DNA of 64,000 bases from Deltaproteobacteria bacterium (GCA_017644045.1 JAEPMI010000008.1:124001-188000), one strand, 5' to 3'; shown: positions 44,491 through 52,886, numbered from the stretch's first letter. Notes: generated by a model from the sequence alone, not told the origin. Translations and numbers: made by a program.

Positions 44491-46289
44491 CCGTCGACGT
44501 TCGCATCCGCGCGGCGATGGAGGCCGCGTTCGACGAGGGCTCCGGTGGCGCCCGCCTGAAGCTCGGCACCGATTCGAATCGAGGCGTGGCTCGACTGAAG
44601 GCGACGCTCTCGCGGCCCGATGTGGTGCGCGATGCGCTCACGGTCTTCGGTCGCATCGTGCAGTCCGACCTCCGGCGGCGCGCGTCGGACCGGAGCGACT
44701 ACCTCGCGTTCCTGCTCAAGCAGGGCAAGCGCGCGACCAAGGAGCTCTGGGAAGCGCAGAAGGCGTTCCTCGAGGAGAAACTCGGCGACGCCACGCAGAG
44801 CGAGGCTCCGCTCGATCCGCTGGTGACCGTGTCGGACGACGGGCTGACCTTCGAGGCCCTCTCCGGCGACGAGTCCATGCACGCGCGTCTCGTCTTCCAC
44901 GCGGGCCAGGCGTACGAAGCGAGCGAGCACGCGGCCGGCACCACGCACCTGCCGGTGGGCGATGCGCTGCTGGAGTCGCTCGGCGGGCTGCGGCACCACC
45001 AGAAGACGACGCTCGAGCTCGCTCCGGCGGGCGAGGCCGAGGAGCGCGAGCTCGCGGTGCCCGAGCGGTGGCTGCGCGCGTTCACCCAGGTGGAGGCGGC
45101 CTCCACCCTCCCGGCGCCCTCGTTCGAGCTGGCACCCGTCGACTTCTACAACCTGCTCTACACGCTGCGGATGCGCCGCGCGAAGACCGCGCCGCGCGCG
45201 CTCCGTTGGGAGCTGGTGCCGGGACAGGTCCCGCGCATGGTGCTCGAGCCCTGGGACGAGGTCATCGAGGCGACGGGGGCCGTCTACGAAGGTGCGCCCC
45301 GCATCGTGCGGACCTGGGGGCGGCGCCGGCTGCTCGTGCTCTCGCCGCTGCTCGCGCATCTGCGCTCGGTGCGTGTGCATCCCTCCGGGCCGGGGCTGCC
45401 GGTCTTCTACGAGCTCGACCTCGGCGACTGCACGCTGACCGTCGCGCTCAGCGGCTGGACGGACCGCGGCTGGGCCGGCATCGGCAGCTTCGATCTGCTC
45501 GTGCCGCCGGATCTCGACGCGGGGCTCCGCGAGCGCGCGCTCGCGCGGCTGCAGAAGGGTCCGGCGACCATCGACGAGCTCGAGGCCGACACCGGTGCGT
45601 CGCGCGAGGACGTGCGCGCCGCGCTGCTCGCGGAGATTCAGCGTGGGCTGGTGACCCACGACGTCGGCGCGGGGCGCTACCGGCATCGCTCGCTCCTCGC
45701 GGAGCCGCTCGACGCGGAGAGGCTCCGCTATCGCGACGCGATCGAGGAAGAAGCGCATCGGCTGCTCGCGGTCGAGGGGCAGGTCCGCATCCTCAAGGCG
45801 CACGACCTCGGCGCGGAGGGCTTCCGCATCGAGGGCGAGGTCGAGGACCGACGCGCGCGGCGCACCTACAAGACGAGCTTCACCATCGACCGCGAAGGGC
45901 GAACGGTGGACGCGTCCTGCACGAGCCGGCAGTTCCGGCGCTCGGGTCTGAAGGAAGGGCCCACCGCGCCGATGATCGCGCTTCGACTCAGCTACGCGCG
46001 CCAGCGCAAGGAGCTCGAGGCGGCGCGACAGACCGAGGAAGGGCGCAAGCTCATCCGCGCGGAGACGCGCACGTTGCTCATGCGCGACGACGAAGGCAGC
46101 GTGCTCGCGCGCGTCAGCCTCGACGACACGCAGGTGCGCATTCGCTGGGGCCGACACGACGAGTCGGCGCGTTTCCAGCGACTCCTCTTTGGCACGGCGG
46201 AAGACGCTCGGATCGAGTACTTTCGCCGCCTCGACCGACTCGCGGATCGAGGCTTCATCGATGCGACGGCGGCGGAGGCTGCCGGATGA
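44487..46289 (+). CDS. Winged-helix protein with degenerate SWIM domain (retron-associated)
   Basis: A 600-residue protein. Residues about 346-400 form a winged-helix unit (ALARLQKGPATIDELEADTG, REDVRAALLAEIQRGLVTH). Residues about 460-510 match a SWIM zinc-finger region (YKTSFTIDREGRTVDASC, then RRSGL and PMIALRLSYARQ), but only Cys478 of the expected CxC...CxH ligands remains, so zinc binding is probably lost. The N-terminal 340 residues are of unknown fold. It overlaps the giant repeat gene and is followed, after 52 bp, by the retron RNA. Its domain order matches the WHSWIM proteins described beside some retrons. Function, perhaps nucleic-acid recognition, is inferred. Confidence 0.78.
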   Translation: MTVDVRIRAAMEAAFDEGSGGARLKLGTDSNRGVARLKATLSRPDVVRDALTVFGRIVQSDLRRRASDRSDYLAFLLKQGKRATKELWEAQKAFLEEKLGDATQSEAPLDPLVTVSDDGLTFEALSGDESMHARLVFHAGQAYEASEHAAGTTHLPVGDALLESLGGLRHHQKTTLELAPAGEAEERELAVPERWLRAFTQVEAASTLPAPSFELAPVDFYNLLYTLRMRRAKTAPRALRWELVPGQVPRMVLEPWDEVIEATGAVYEGAPRIVRTWGRRRLLVLSPLLAHLRSVRVHPSGPGLPVFYELDLGDCTLTVALSGWTDRGWAGIGSFDLLVPPDLDAGLRERALARLQKGPATIDELEADTGASREDVRAALLAEIQRGLVTHDVGAGRYRHRSLLAEPLDAERLRYRDAIEEEAHRLLAVEGQVRILKAHDLGAEGFRIEGEVEDRRARRTYKTSFTIDREGRTVDASCTSRQFRRSGLKEGPTAPMIALRLSYARQRKELEAARQTEEGRKLIRAETRTLLMRDDEGSVLARVSLDDTQVRIRWGRHDESARFQRLLFGTAEDARIEYFRRLDRLADRGFIDATAAEAAG

Positions 46290-46341
46290 CTCGGGAGGAC
46301 GACTAGAGAACCGAACGAACGATAGTCGACGAGAGCTTTCC

Positions 46342-46595
46342 GGAGGGAAGGTCGGGTTCGTTAGCCGGTGCTTCGGCACTCGGGCGGCGCAGCGCCGCCC
46401 TGGCACGACACTTCGTCATTCTCCACAAGGTAGGCTGTTCGTGGTTGGCCTCGGGGGAGGGGGTATCCCCGCCACCCCTAGCTGGGCCAACCGCGCTACC
46501 GAGGTTTAGGGGTAGCGGGGATACCCCCTCCCCCGGGCCAACCGGTGAGCCTACCGTGTCCCATGTGAGCAGGTAGCGAGCCCGGCCTTTCCTCC
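46342..46595 (+). ncRNA. Retron msr-msd RNA
   Basis: The 5' and 3' arms a1 (46342-46363, GGAGGGAAGG...TTCGTTA) and a2 (46574-46595, TAGCGAGCCC...CCTCC) pair over 22 bp counting G-U pairs. The G at 46364 directly after a1 is the predicted 2'-5' branching guanosine. Next comes the msr: hairpins at 46365-46383 (TTCG tetraloop), 46382-46400 (8 bp, loop CAG) and a small one near 46405-46416. The msd is a long hairpin: GGTAGGCT (46429-46436) pairs with 46548-46555, and 46443-46479 pairs with 46508-46543 with one indel and one mismatch. Predicted msDNA is about 150-170 nt, like Mx162. The RT gene starts 47 nt downstream. Confidence 0.88.
46443..46543 (+). repeat. Long inverted repeat forming the msd stem
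   Basis: GGTTGGCC(T)CGGGGGAGGG... at 46443-46479 is complementary to 46508-46543 (36-37 nt, one indel, one mismatch), loop of 28 nt. This is the body of the predicted msDNA hairpin. Confidence 0.9.
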
Positions 46596-46642
46596 ACTTT
46601 TACTCTCTCGTCATCACGTTCCTTCGGTCGAGTCGACGACCG

Positions 46643-47971
46643 ATGGCCGATTCCCACGACAGCACCGAAGTCTCCCTCCCCGAGTGGAAGGGCATCGCCG
46701 AAGCCGGTGGCATCGAGTCCTGGATCCACCGGGAGCTCGAGCGGCGCCAGCTCATCGAAGAGGTCGACTACGCGAGCCTCTCGAAGGCCGAGAAGAAGGC
46801 CTACAAGGCGCGGCGGGACGAAGAGCGTCGCGTGCGCCGGCTGCTCCGCAAGCACGCGTGGCAGGCGTACAAGAAGGCCCACGTCGTCCACCTCGGGCGC
46901 GGCGTCTTCTATCACGACACGCCGGACTACGACCGCTACGACATCGACGGTCGCGAGGAGCGGCTCGCCGACAACGCGCTGCCGGAGATCGCGGATGCGA
47001 GCGCGCTCGCCGAGGCGCTCGGCATCACGGTGCCGACCATGCGCTGGCTCGCGTATCACCGCGAGGTCGACAGCGGCACGCACTATCGGCGCTGGACCGT
47101 GCCGAAGCGCGACGGTCGCCGTCGGCTGATCAGCGAGCCGAAGCCGCAGCTCAAGGAAGCGCAGCGCTGGATCGCGCGCGAGATCACCGACCACCTCCCG
47201 GTGCACGGCGCCGCGCACGGGTTCCTCGCCGGTCGCAGCACGGTCACGAACGCGGCGGTGCATGCCGGTGCGCGCATCGTGGTGAAGCTCGACCTGAAGG
47301 ACTACTACCCGACCATCACCACGCCGCGGGTGAAGGGCATGTTCCGCAAGGCGGGCTATGGCGAGCAGGTGGCGACGTTGCTCGCGATGCTCTGCACCGA
47401 GTCGCCGCGCGAGGAGATCGAGCTCGACGGGAAGACCTGGTACGTGGCGACCGGACCTCGGAGCCTTCCGCAGGGTGCGCCGACCAGCCCGTCGATCACC
47501 AACGCGATCAGCCTGCGCCTCGATCTCCGGCTGGCCGGTCTCGCGCGGAAGATGGGCTTTCGCTACACGCGCTACGCCGACGACCTGACCTTCAGCCATC
47601 ACCAGCGCTCCGAGGCACCGATCGGCTCACTCTTCCGACTCGTCGGTCAGATCGTCGTCGAAGAGGGCTTCGAGGTGCACCCGAAGAAGACGCGGGTGAT
47701 GCGCTCCGGCTCGCGCCAGAAGGTCACCGGCCTCGTGGTGAACGGCGCCGACGGCGCGCCGGCCGCGCGGGTCCCGCGGAGCGTGCGACGCAAGCTGCGC
47801 GCCGCGATCAAGAACCGCGAGCTGGGTCGGCCGGGCGAGGGCGAGAGCCTGGCGCAGCTCCGCGGCTGGGCGGCGTACGTCTACATGACGGACCCGGCGA
47901 AGGGGCGCGCGCTCCTCGACCGGCTGGCGGCGCTCGGGGGCGAGAGCGACGAGGGAGGCACCGATGGCTGA
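46643..47971 (+). CDS. Retron reverse transcriptase
   Basis: A 442-residue group II-like RT with all retron hallmarks: VPKRDGRRRLISEPKPQLKE (RT1), the retron region X motif NAAVH (203-207), KLDLKDYYPTI (motif A, Asp217), PQGAPTSP (277-283), catalytic YADD (311-314), and the region Y motif VTGLVVN (361-367). The N-terminal 140 residues are a basic extension. It would use the structured RNA at 46342-46595, priming on the branch G at 46364, to make msDNA. It overlaps the WGR-domain gene by 8 nt. It should act with the upstream WH-SWIM and repeat proteins and with msDNA as a tripartite, probably anti-phage, system (inference). Confidence 0.93.
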   Translation: MADSHDSTEVSLPEWKGIAEAGGIESWIHRELERRQLIEEVDYASLSKAEKKAYKARRDEERRVRRLLRKHAWQAYKKAHVVHLGRGVFYHDTPDYDRYDIDGREERLADNALPEIADASALAEALGITVPTMRWLAYHREVDSGTHYRRWTVPKRDGRRRLISEPKPQLKEAQRWIAREITDHLPVHGAAHGFLAGRSTVTNAAVHAGARIVVKLDLKDYYPTITTPRVKGMFRKAGYGEQVATLLAMLCTESPREEIELDGKTWYVATGPRSLPQGAPTSPSITNAISLRLDLRLAGLARKMGFRYTRYADDLTFSHHQRSEAPIGSLFRLVGQIVVEEGFEVHPKKTRVMRSGSRQKVTGLVVNGADGAPAARVPRSVRRKLRAAIKNRELGRPGEGESLAQLRGWAAYVYMTDPAKGRALLDRLAALGGESDEGGTDG

Positions 47972-48407
47972 TTGGAACGTCTACCTGGAGTTCACCGAGG
48001 GCTCCTCGAGCAAGTTCTGGCGCGGTCGCGTCGACGGCGGCGACCTCCACACGAACTGGGGCCGCATCGGCACCGACGGTCAGACCAAGACGGCGAGCTA
48101 TGGCACCGAGGACGCGGCGCTCGCCGAGCTCGAGAAGCAGGCGTCCAAGAAGCGCAAGAAGGGCTACGCGGACGCGAGCGGCGGCGCTGCGGCTCCCGCG
48201 GACGCGCCCGAGCCCCCGCCCGAGCCCGAGAGCTACGAGGCGTCGCTGAAGCTGAAGGAGGCGGGCCGCTCGATCACGCTCTCGCTCTCCGTCGATGGCT
48301 CCAGCCTGAAGACCGCGGTCGAAGAGACCTACGAGAGCGAGGACGCCGCGAGAGCAGCGTTCGCACGCATCAAGCGACAGCTCGTCGAAGACGGCTACCA
48401 GGGGTAG
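47964..48407 (+). CDS. WGR-domain protein (retron-associated)
   Basis: A 147-residue protein. Residues 1-65 are a WGR domain: KFWRGRVDGGDLHTNWGRIG (signature W32-G33-R34) with a KTASYGTEDAALAELEKQ helix. A Pro/Ala/Glu linker follows, then a second small alpha/beta unit. WGR domains occur in PARPs, where they sense DNA, and in small bacterial proteins next to SWIM-type genes. The start overlaps the RT stop by 8 nt, so it belongs to the retron operon and may bind msDNA or nicked DNA (inference). Confidence 0.85.
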   Translation: MADWNVYLEFTEGSSSKFWRGRVDGGDLHTNWGRIGTDGQTKTASYGTEDAALAELEKQASKKRKKGYADASGGAAAPADAPEPPPEPESYEASLKLKEAGRSITLSLSVDGSSLKTAVEETYESEDAARAAFARIKRQLVEDGYQG

Positions 48408-48413
48408 GCACGC

Positions 48414-49025
48414 CTACGAGTCTTCGTTCTCGCGTTCGAGGGCGCGGCAGGCGCGCTTCAGCTCGCGGCGGGTGTCGAGCCAGCGCTCGTACTGCTCGTC
48501 GGTCCAATCGTTCGAGTCGGGGGCGGACCAGAGCAGGTCGTCGATGGCGTGCACGGCTTGCTGCACCTGGCCGGTCGGGACTTCGATGTACTCGTCGAGG
48601 CGGTCTTCGTCGGCGCCGATCGTGCCGCCGCCCCAGGCGGGCGCTCCCCCGAAGCTGGTGCACTCCGGTCGGTCGGCGGTCGGGCCGGTGCAGCGGTCGG
48701 CCTGAAAGGGTTGCCCGCTCGCGCTGTTGCCGCCGCCCTGCAGGTTGGCGCCGTAGTACGCCGCCTGCGCGAGCACCACGGCGAGCGCGGTCGCGATGCG
48801 CTGGTAGCGCGAGCGGCGCATGCGCCCCTCTTCGATGACCCGGTTCATGGTGCGCTGGCACGGGATCAGGATCTCGCGCAGCTCGTCGCGGACCGGGTCG
48901 TTGCTCAACGTGCCGGAAGCGCCGGCAGGCGGCGGCTCCATGGTGGTCACCGCCACGCCGGTGCTCGGCTTCGGAGCACAGGCGAGCAGGAAGACGGCGG
49001 CGAGGACGGTGCGCACGCCCGCCAT
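48414..49025 (-). CDS. Predicted lipoprotein, unknown function
   Basis: A 203-residue predicted lipoprotein (signal ending FLLACAPK). The mature part has helices with EILIPCQRTMNRVIEEGRMR, a Gly/Asn-rich region and a C-terminal helix rich in Arg/Glu (CRALERENE). Four to five Cys are present. I do not recognise a family. It converges on the retron operon with a 6-nt gap and is unlikely to belong to it. Confidence 0.6.
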   Translation of the reverse strand: MAGVRTVLAAVFLLACAPKPSTGVAVTTMEPPPAGASGTLSNDPVRDELREILIPCQRTMNRVIEEGRMRRSRYQRIATALAVVLAQAAYYGANLQGGGNSASGQPFQADRCTGPTADRPECTSFGGAPAWGGGTIGADEDRLDEYIEVPTGQVQQAVHAIDDLLWSAPDSNDWTDEQYERWLDTRRELKRACRALERENEDS

Positions 49026-49197
49026 GGTGGCACCTATCCGCCCGTTGAAGAACTGGCGCGGGCGCTTCGCGCCCTGAGCGCGCGCCCTGCCGCCATCCGC
49101 TCACGCTCAAAAATACTCGGCATTTCTTCGGCTCGCGGACGCACCATGGCACACACCCAGACCACTAATCACCTCACGCCAGTTCTTCAACGGGCTC

Positions 49198-50856
49198 CTA
49201 TCCGAGGAGCTTGCCGGGGTTCAGGATCCGCTTGGGGTCGAGCTTCTCCTTGGCCGCCGAGAGCATGTCCACCGCGAGCGCGCCCTTCTCGGGGCCGAAC
49301 CACTCCGCGTGATCGGTGCCGACGCCGTGGTGGTGGCTGATCGTCCCGCCCGTGTTGGCGATGGCGTCGCTCGCGGCGCGCTTCACCTTGGTCCACTGGC
49401 CGAGCTCGTCGTCCAAGTCGCGGGCGAAGAAGAACGTGAAGTAGAGGCTGCAGCCGTCCGAGTAGGAGTGGCTCACGTGCGTGAGCACGGCTGCGTTCGG
49501 TCCGAGGCAGTCGCGAATGGCGTGGCGCACGGCGGCATAGAGCGCCGGGACGTTGGACCACTTCGTCGACGTTTCGAGAGTGTCGATGCCGACGCCACGG
49601 TCGAGCATCGGGTCGCGGAGATAGGGCATCGCGAAGCGCTGGTCGTACCAGGCCTTGCCCGGGCCGGTGCCGACCGGGAGGCCGCCCTCCCGAATCACGG
49701 CGGCGAGCGTGCGCGCGATGGACTGACGAACGGCGGGGGCGTCGCCCTCGAGACCGATCATCAGCACGCATCGACCCTCGCCGAAGCCCGCGACGTCGAG
49801 CGCCTTCTCCGCAGCCGCCTCCACCGTGCCGGGCGGGTGGATGAGGCTCTTGAAGGTGCCGAAGAAGTGCGACTCGTCGGGGTCGGAGAGGCGCATCATC
49901 GCGACGGGGATCTCCGCTTGCACGATGCGTCGAATCGCGGCGGCACCGGCCTCGAAGTCCTTGAAGAGGTAGGCGCGGACGTCGCGCTTGGCGGCGATCT
50001 CGTGGACGCGGACGGTGGCCTCGGTGATCACCCCGAGCGTGCCCTCGGAGCCGGCGATGAGCTCGTTGAGGTCCGGGCCGGCGGCGGAGTGGGGGAAGGG
50101 CAGGGTGCGCCACTCGCCGGCGGGCGTGATGACGCGCGCGCCTACCAGCCACTCGTCGGCGCAGCCGTAGCGGTTGGACTGCTGGCCGGCGCCGCGGGCG
50201 GCGATCCAGCCACCGAGCGTCGAGAATTCGAAGCTCTGCGGGAAGTGCCCCAGGGTGAAGCCCCGGCGCTGGAGCTCGGCCTCGAGGTCCGGTCCGTAGA
50301 TGCCCGCCTGGAAGGTCGCCGTGTGGCTGACGGGGTCGAGGTCGAGGAGCCGGCTCATCAAGGTCGTGTCGAGGGTGACGACGCCGGTCTGCCCTTCGCC
50401 GTGCTTGGCCTCGACACCACCGACGACGCTCGAGCCGCCGCCGAAGGGGACCACCGCAGTGCCCACGTCCGCGCAGGCCTCGAGCACGGCCTGCACCTCG
50501 GCCTCGTCGCGCGGGTAGACGACGGCATCCGGCACCGACTCCCCGAGCTCGCCGTTGCGCAGCCGGATGAGGTCCGGGTAGCTGCGGCCCATCGCGTGGA
50601 ACGCTCGCTCGTAGTCGTCGGTCTTCACGCGACCGGCGTCGAGCGCCTGGCGCAGCGTCTCGACCAGCCCGCCCGGAAGCTCGCTCGGCGGGAGCGTGGT
50701 CTGCGCGAGCGGCTTGGGCGGCGTGTCCGGGAGCTCGGCGAGGCCGATGGTCTTGCGGACGAAGTCCCAGACCGCCGTGTCTTGGCCGTGCAGATCGAAG
50801 GTCTGGGCCCGCAGGCCCCACCCGTTCCAGCGAAGCTCCTCACGCGTGTACGGCAT
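49198..50856 (-). CDS. agpS: Alkyldihydroxyacetonephosphate synthase (ether-lipid synthesis)
   Basis: A 552-residue FAD enzyme of the VAO/PCMH family. PFGGGSSVVGGVEAK and ELIAGSEGTLGVITEATVRV bind FAD; STLGGWIAARGAGQQSNRYG and the active-site HHHGVGTDHAEWF are specific to ADPS. It exchanges the acyl group of acyl-DHAP for a fatty alcohol, giving ether lipids, which in myxobacteria influence development. It is transcribed with, or right after, the TetR gene (50 nt gap), and a perfect 8-3-8 palindrome lies 2 bp upstream of its ATG, overlapping the ribosome-binding region. Confidence 0.9.
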   Translation of the reverse strand: MPYTREELRWNGWGLRAQTFDLHGQDTAVWDFVRKTIGLAELPDTPPKPLAQTTLPPSELPGGLVETLRQALDAGRVKTDDYERAFHAMGRSYPDLIRLRNGELGESVPDAVVYPRDEAEVQAVLEACADVGTAVVPFGGGSSVVGGVEAKHGEGQTGVVTLDTTLMSRLLDLDPVSHTATFQAGIYGPDLEAELQRRGFTLGHFPQSFEFSTLGGWIAARGAGQQSNRYGCADEWLVGARVITPAGEWRTLPFPHSAAGPDLNELIAGSEGTLGVITEATVRVHEIAAKRDVRAYLFKDFEAGAAAIRRIVQAEIPVAMMRLSDPDESHFFGTFKSLIHPPGTVEAAAEKALDVAGFGEGRCVLMIGLEGDAPAVRQSIARTLAAVIREGGLPVGTGPGKAWYDQRFAMPYLRDPMLDRGVGIDTLETSTKWSNVPALYAAVRHAIRDCLGPNAAVLTHVSHSYSDGCSLYFTFFFARDLDDELGQWTKVKRAASDAIANTGGTISHHHGVGTDHAEWFGPEKGALAVDMLSAAKEKLDPKRILNPGKLLG

Positions 50857-50858
50857 GG

Positions 50859-50877
50859 CGTGGGATGGTATCCCACG
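50859..50877. promoter_or_regulatory. Palindrome just upstream of agpS
   Basis: CGTGGGAT-GGT-ATCCCACG, a perfect inverted repeat, ends 2 bp before the agpS start codon. It could be an operator or an RNA hairpin that hides the ribosome-binding site. Confidence 0.55.
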
Positions 50878-50906
50878 GCGCCGCAGTCAAGGAGATGACC
50901 GCCCGG

Positions 50907-51533
50907 TCAGGGTCGTGGGGGATGCAACAGTCGGAGGGCCGCGGCGACGACGTGGGCCTCCACTGCGGCTTCGGCCTCGTCGCCGGTCCGACCGGTGAGA
51001 TTCTCGCGTTCCCCGTCGCTGAGGAGCGCCATCCGGATGAGCATCGAGACGAGGCTCTGGATCGAGAGACGGAGCTCGGTCTCGTCGAGCGCGACCCGAG
51101 GCGCGAGAGCCTTCGCCGCGGCACCGATGACCTGACCCATGAAGTGGTCCTGGCGCTGGGGGTGGAGCTCCCCCCGGAGGGCGTTGGTCACCAGGCGGAG
51201 CTCGATGAGGGCCTGCTCCTCCTGAACGAAGCGGTAGAAGGTGCGGGCCGCGTGTTCGATGACGCCGGTGACGTGCTCGTGGTCGCCGACCTGCCCGAGG
51301 AGCTCGGTGCCGAGCGCGCCGAGCCGCTCGTAGTAGCCATCGAGGCAGGCTTCGAGGAGGCCCGCCTTGTTGTCGAAGTAGTACTGCAGCGTCCCGAGGC
51401 TGACCTCGGCGCGCTCGGCGACCTTGCGCATCGAGATGCCGTTGCGGGGCACCGTCGAACGAACCTCGTCGCGCGCAGCCGTGAGGATGCGCTCGTAGGT
51501 CTCCGCGGAGTCGGCGTCGGGCGGGCGGGCCAT
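50907..51533 (-). CDS. TetR-family regulator, probably of agpS
   Basis: A 208-residue TetR protein: HTH with NGISMRKVAERAEVSLGTLQ and YYFDNKAGLLEACLDGY, then a helical C-terminal domain. A 15-bp palindrome (TGACCGATTCGGTCA) lies about 46 bp upstream of its start, in the region shared with a divergent secreted-protein gene. agpS follows 50 nt after its stop on the same strand, so it likely controls ether-lipid synthesis and itself. Confidence 0.88.
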   Translation of the reverse strand: MARPPDADSAETYERILTAARDEVRSTVPRNGISMRKVAERAEVSLGTLQYYFDNKAGLLEACLDGYYERLGALGTELLGQVGDHEHVTGVIEHAARTFYRFVQEEQALIELRLVTNALRGELHPQRQDHFMGQVIGAAAKALAPRVALDETELRLSIQSLVSMLIRMALLSDGERENLTGRTGDEAEAAVEAHVVAAALRLLHPPRP

Positions 51534-51579
51534 GGGGAACTGTACTTCGAACGAGCGCGAATCTTCATTTCTCGGTCGG

Positions 51580-51594
51580 TGACCGATTCGGTCA
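51580..51594. promoter_or_regulatory. TetR operator between divergent genes
   Basis: TGACCGATTCGGTCA: TGACCGA and its complement around one central base, placed between the TetR gene (minus) and the secreted-protein gene (plus). A second overlapping repeat, CGGTC-GGT-GACCG, is at 51573-51585. Confidence 0.65.
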
Positions 51595-51614
51595 TCCAAC
51601 GAAGCAGGGGCGCC

Positions 51615-52142
51615 GTGCGTACCACCTCCATGACCAAGCTGAAGATGCTCCTCCTCGCTCTCTCGCTCACCACCCTCGCGCCGCTCGGGGCGCCGGCCCG
51701 CGCGGACCTCGCTTGCCACGAAGGTGGCAAGGTCGCCGAGTCTGCCAACGGCCGGGTGGAGGTCCACTCCTCGCCCTACGGCTGTCGCGAGTTCCCGAGC
51801 GCCCGGCTCACCGTGAAGGTCGGCGGGACGGATCTCTACACCACGTCGGACGTCGGTGGCTTCGAGACGATCTACGTCTCCGACACCGGCCGGACGCTGC
51901 TCGTCACCAGCGAGACCCTGCGCGGTGATCGCGACGCCATCGTCGTCTATCGCGATGGCTACCGGCTCGGGATCTACACGATGGCGGACCTCCTCGGTTC
52001 GAGCAGCCGGACCGTGAGCGAGGGGCGCTACGTGAAGGTGCGCATCGAGGGGCTGCAGCTCGTGATCGACGACGTCGACGGCACCGAGCTCGACCGCCGC
52101 TACGTCGGGGCGCTCGCGTTCAACCGCGCGCCACTCCCCTGA
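51615..52142 (+). CDS. Small secreted beta-rich protein
   Basis: A protein of about 175 residues with a signal peptide (KMLLLALSLTTLAPLGAPARA). The mature domain has strands GRVEVHSSPYGCREF, LTVKVGGTDLYTTSDVGGF, TLLVTSETLRGDRD and DAIVVYRDG, and two to three Cys. No family is recognised. The GTG at 51615 has AGGGG 5 nt upstream and is preferred; ATG 51630 is an in-frame alternative. The gene is divergent from the TetR gene and shares its operator, so it may be in the same regulon. Confidence 0.62.
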   Translation: MRTTSMTKLKMLLLALSLTTLAPLGAPARADLACHEGGKVAESANGRVEVHSSPYGCREFPSARLTVKVGGTDLYTTSDVGGFETIYVSDTGRTLLVTSETLRGDRDAIVVYRDGYRLGIYTMADLLGSSSRTVSEGRYVKVRIEGLQLVIDDVDGTELDRRYVGALAFNRAPLP

Positions 52143-52202
52143 GCCTCGCGTCCTCTCCCGCCACCGCTTGACCGGTCGGTTCTCGTTTCCGATGGTCTCG
52201 CG

Positions 52203-52712
52203 GTGGCGCGCGTGCATCTGGTGCTCGGCCCCGTCGGGGCGGGCAAGTCGACCTACGTGGCGAAGCTCGTTCGCGAGCACGAGGCGGTCCCCCTGAACCT
52301 CGACGAGTGGATGGCGGTGCTCTTCCGCCCGGACCGTCCCGACGGCCCGAGCGAGCGGATGGCCTGGTACGGCGAGCGGGTCGAACGATGCCTCGAGCAG
52401 ATCTGGCGGGTGACGTTCGGCGTGCTCGCGAGCGGGACCGACGCGGTGCTCGAGGTGGGGCTCATCCGACGGGAGCAGCGAGCGGCCTTCTTCGGCCGCG
52501 TGGATGCCGAGGCGCTCGACCTGACCCTTCACGCGCTCGACGCCCCCCGAGAGGTTCGGCGGGCTCGGGTGGAGCAGCGGAACCGTGAGCGCGGGGCCAC
52601 CTTCGCCATGGAGGTGCCGCCCGCCATCTTCGAGCTCGCCAGCGATCTCTGGGAGCCGCTGACGGACGCCGAGACCGACGGACGGGACGTCCGGGTCGTG
52701 ACGACGGGGTGA
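52203..52712 (+). CDS. P-loop ATPase/kinase-like protein (AAA_33/zeta-toxin-like)
   Basis: A 169-residue protein with Walker A GPVGAGKST (residues 9-17), a DEW segment at about 37, and a C-terminal lid-like region rich in Arg (REVRRARVEQRNRERG). This is the small nucleotide/antibiotic-kinase-like P-loop family that includes AAA_33 proteins. No antitoxin gene is adjacent, so a toxin role is unsupported. It begins at GTG 52203 and ends just before the sucC promoter region. Confidence 0.75.
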   Translation: MARVHLVLGPVGAGKSTYVAKLVREHEAVPLNLDEWMAVLFRPDRPDGPSERMAWYGERVERCLEQIWRVTFGVLASGTDAVLEVGLIRREQRAAFFGRVDAEALDLTLHALDAPREVRRARVEQRNRERGATFAMEVPPAIFELASDLWEPLTDAETDGRDVRVVTTG

Positions 52713-52760
52713 TCTTCGGCGCCAGATCGCCGGGGACGGTCGATCCGCCCCGGGGCGATC

Positions 52761-52769
52761 TGGTATAAG
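52761..52769 (+). promoter_or_regulatory. Extended -10 promoter of sucCD
   Basis: TGGTATAAG with the hexamer TATAAG at 52764-52769, about 118 nt before sucC. A similar GGTATA box followed by GGCCCACCG lies ahead of mdh at 62820-62834. Confidence 0.5.
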
Positions 52770-52886
52770 GCGCGGGCCCACCGGTCCCACGAGGGCCGAA
52801 GTGCGGTCGTAAGGCCAAGAAATTACGACGGAAATCCGCGGAGCTCTCCGCGGGTGCCGTACAGGTCCCACAGCGCAGAGGAATCG

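Noticed and set aside
46443..46543. Reading the long hairpin as a terminator or MITE
   Set aside because: It sits between a1 and a2 arms directly before a retron RT and is better explained as the msd stem.
46328..46612. GACGAGAG/CTCTCGTC as the a1/a2 arms
   Set aside because: This 8-bp pair lies just outside the 22-bp duplex that directly abuts the branch G; it may extend the stem but is not the main arm.
52203..52712. A zeta-type toxin
   Set aside because: The P-loop fits, but there is no adjacent antitoxin gene and the protein is shorter than zeta toxins.
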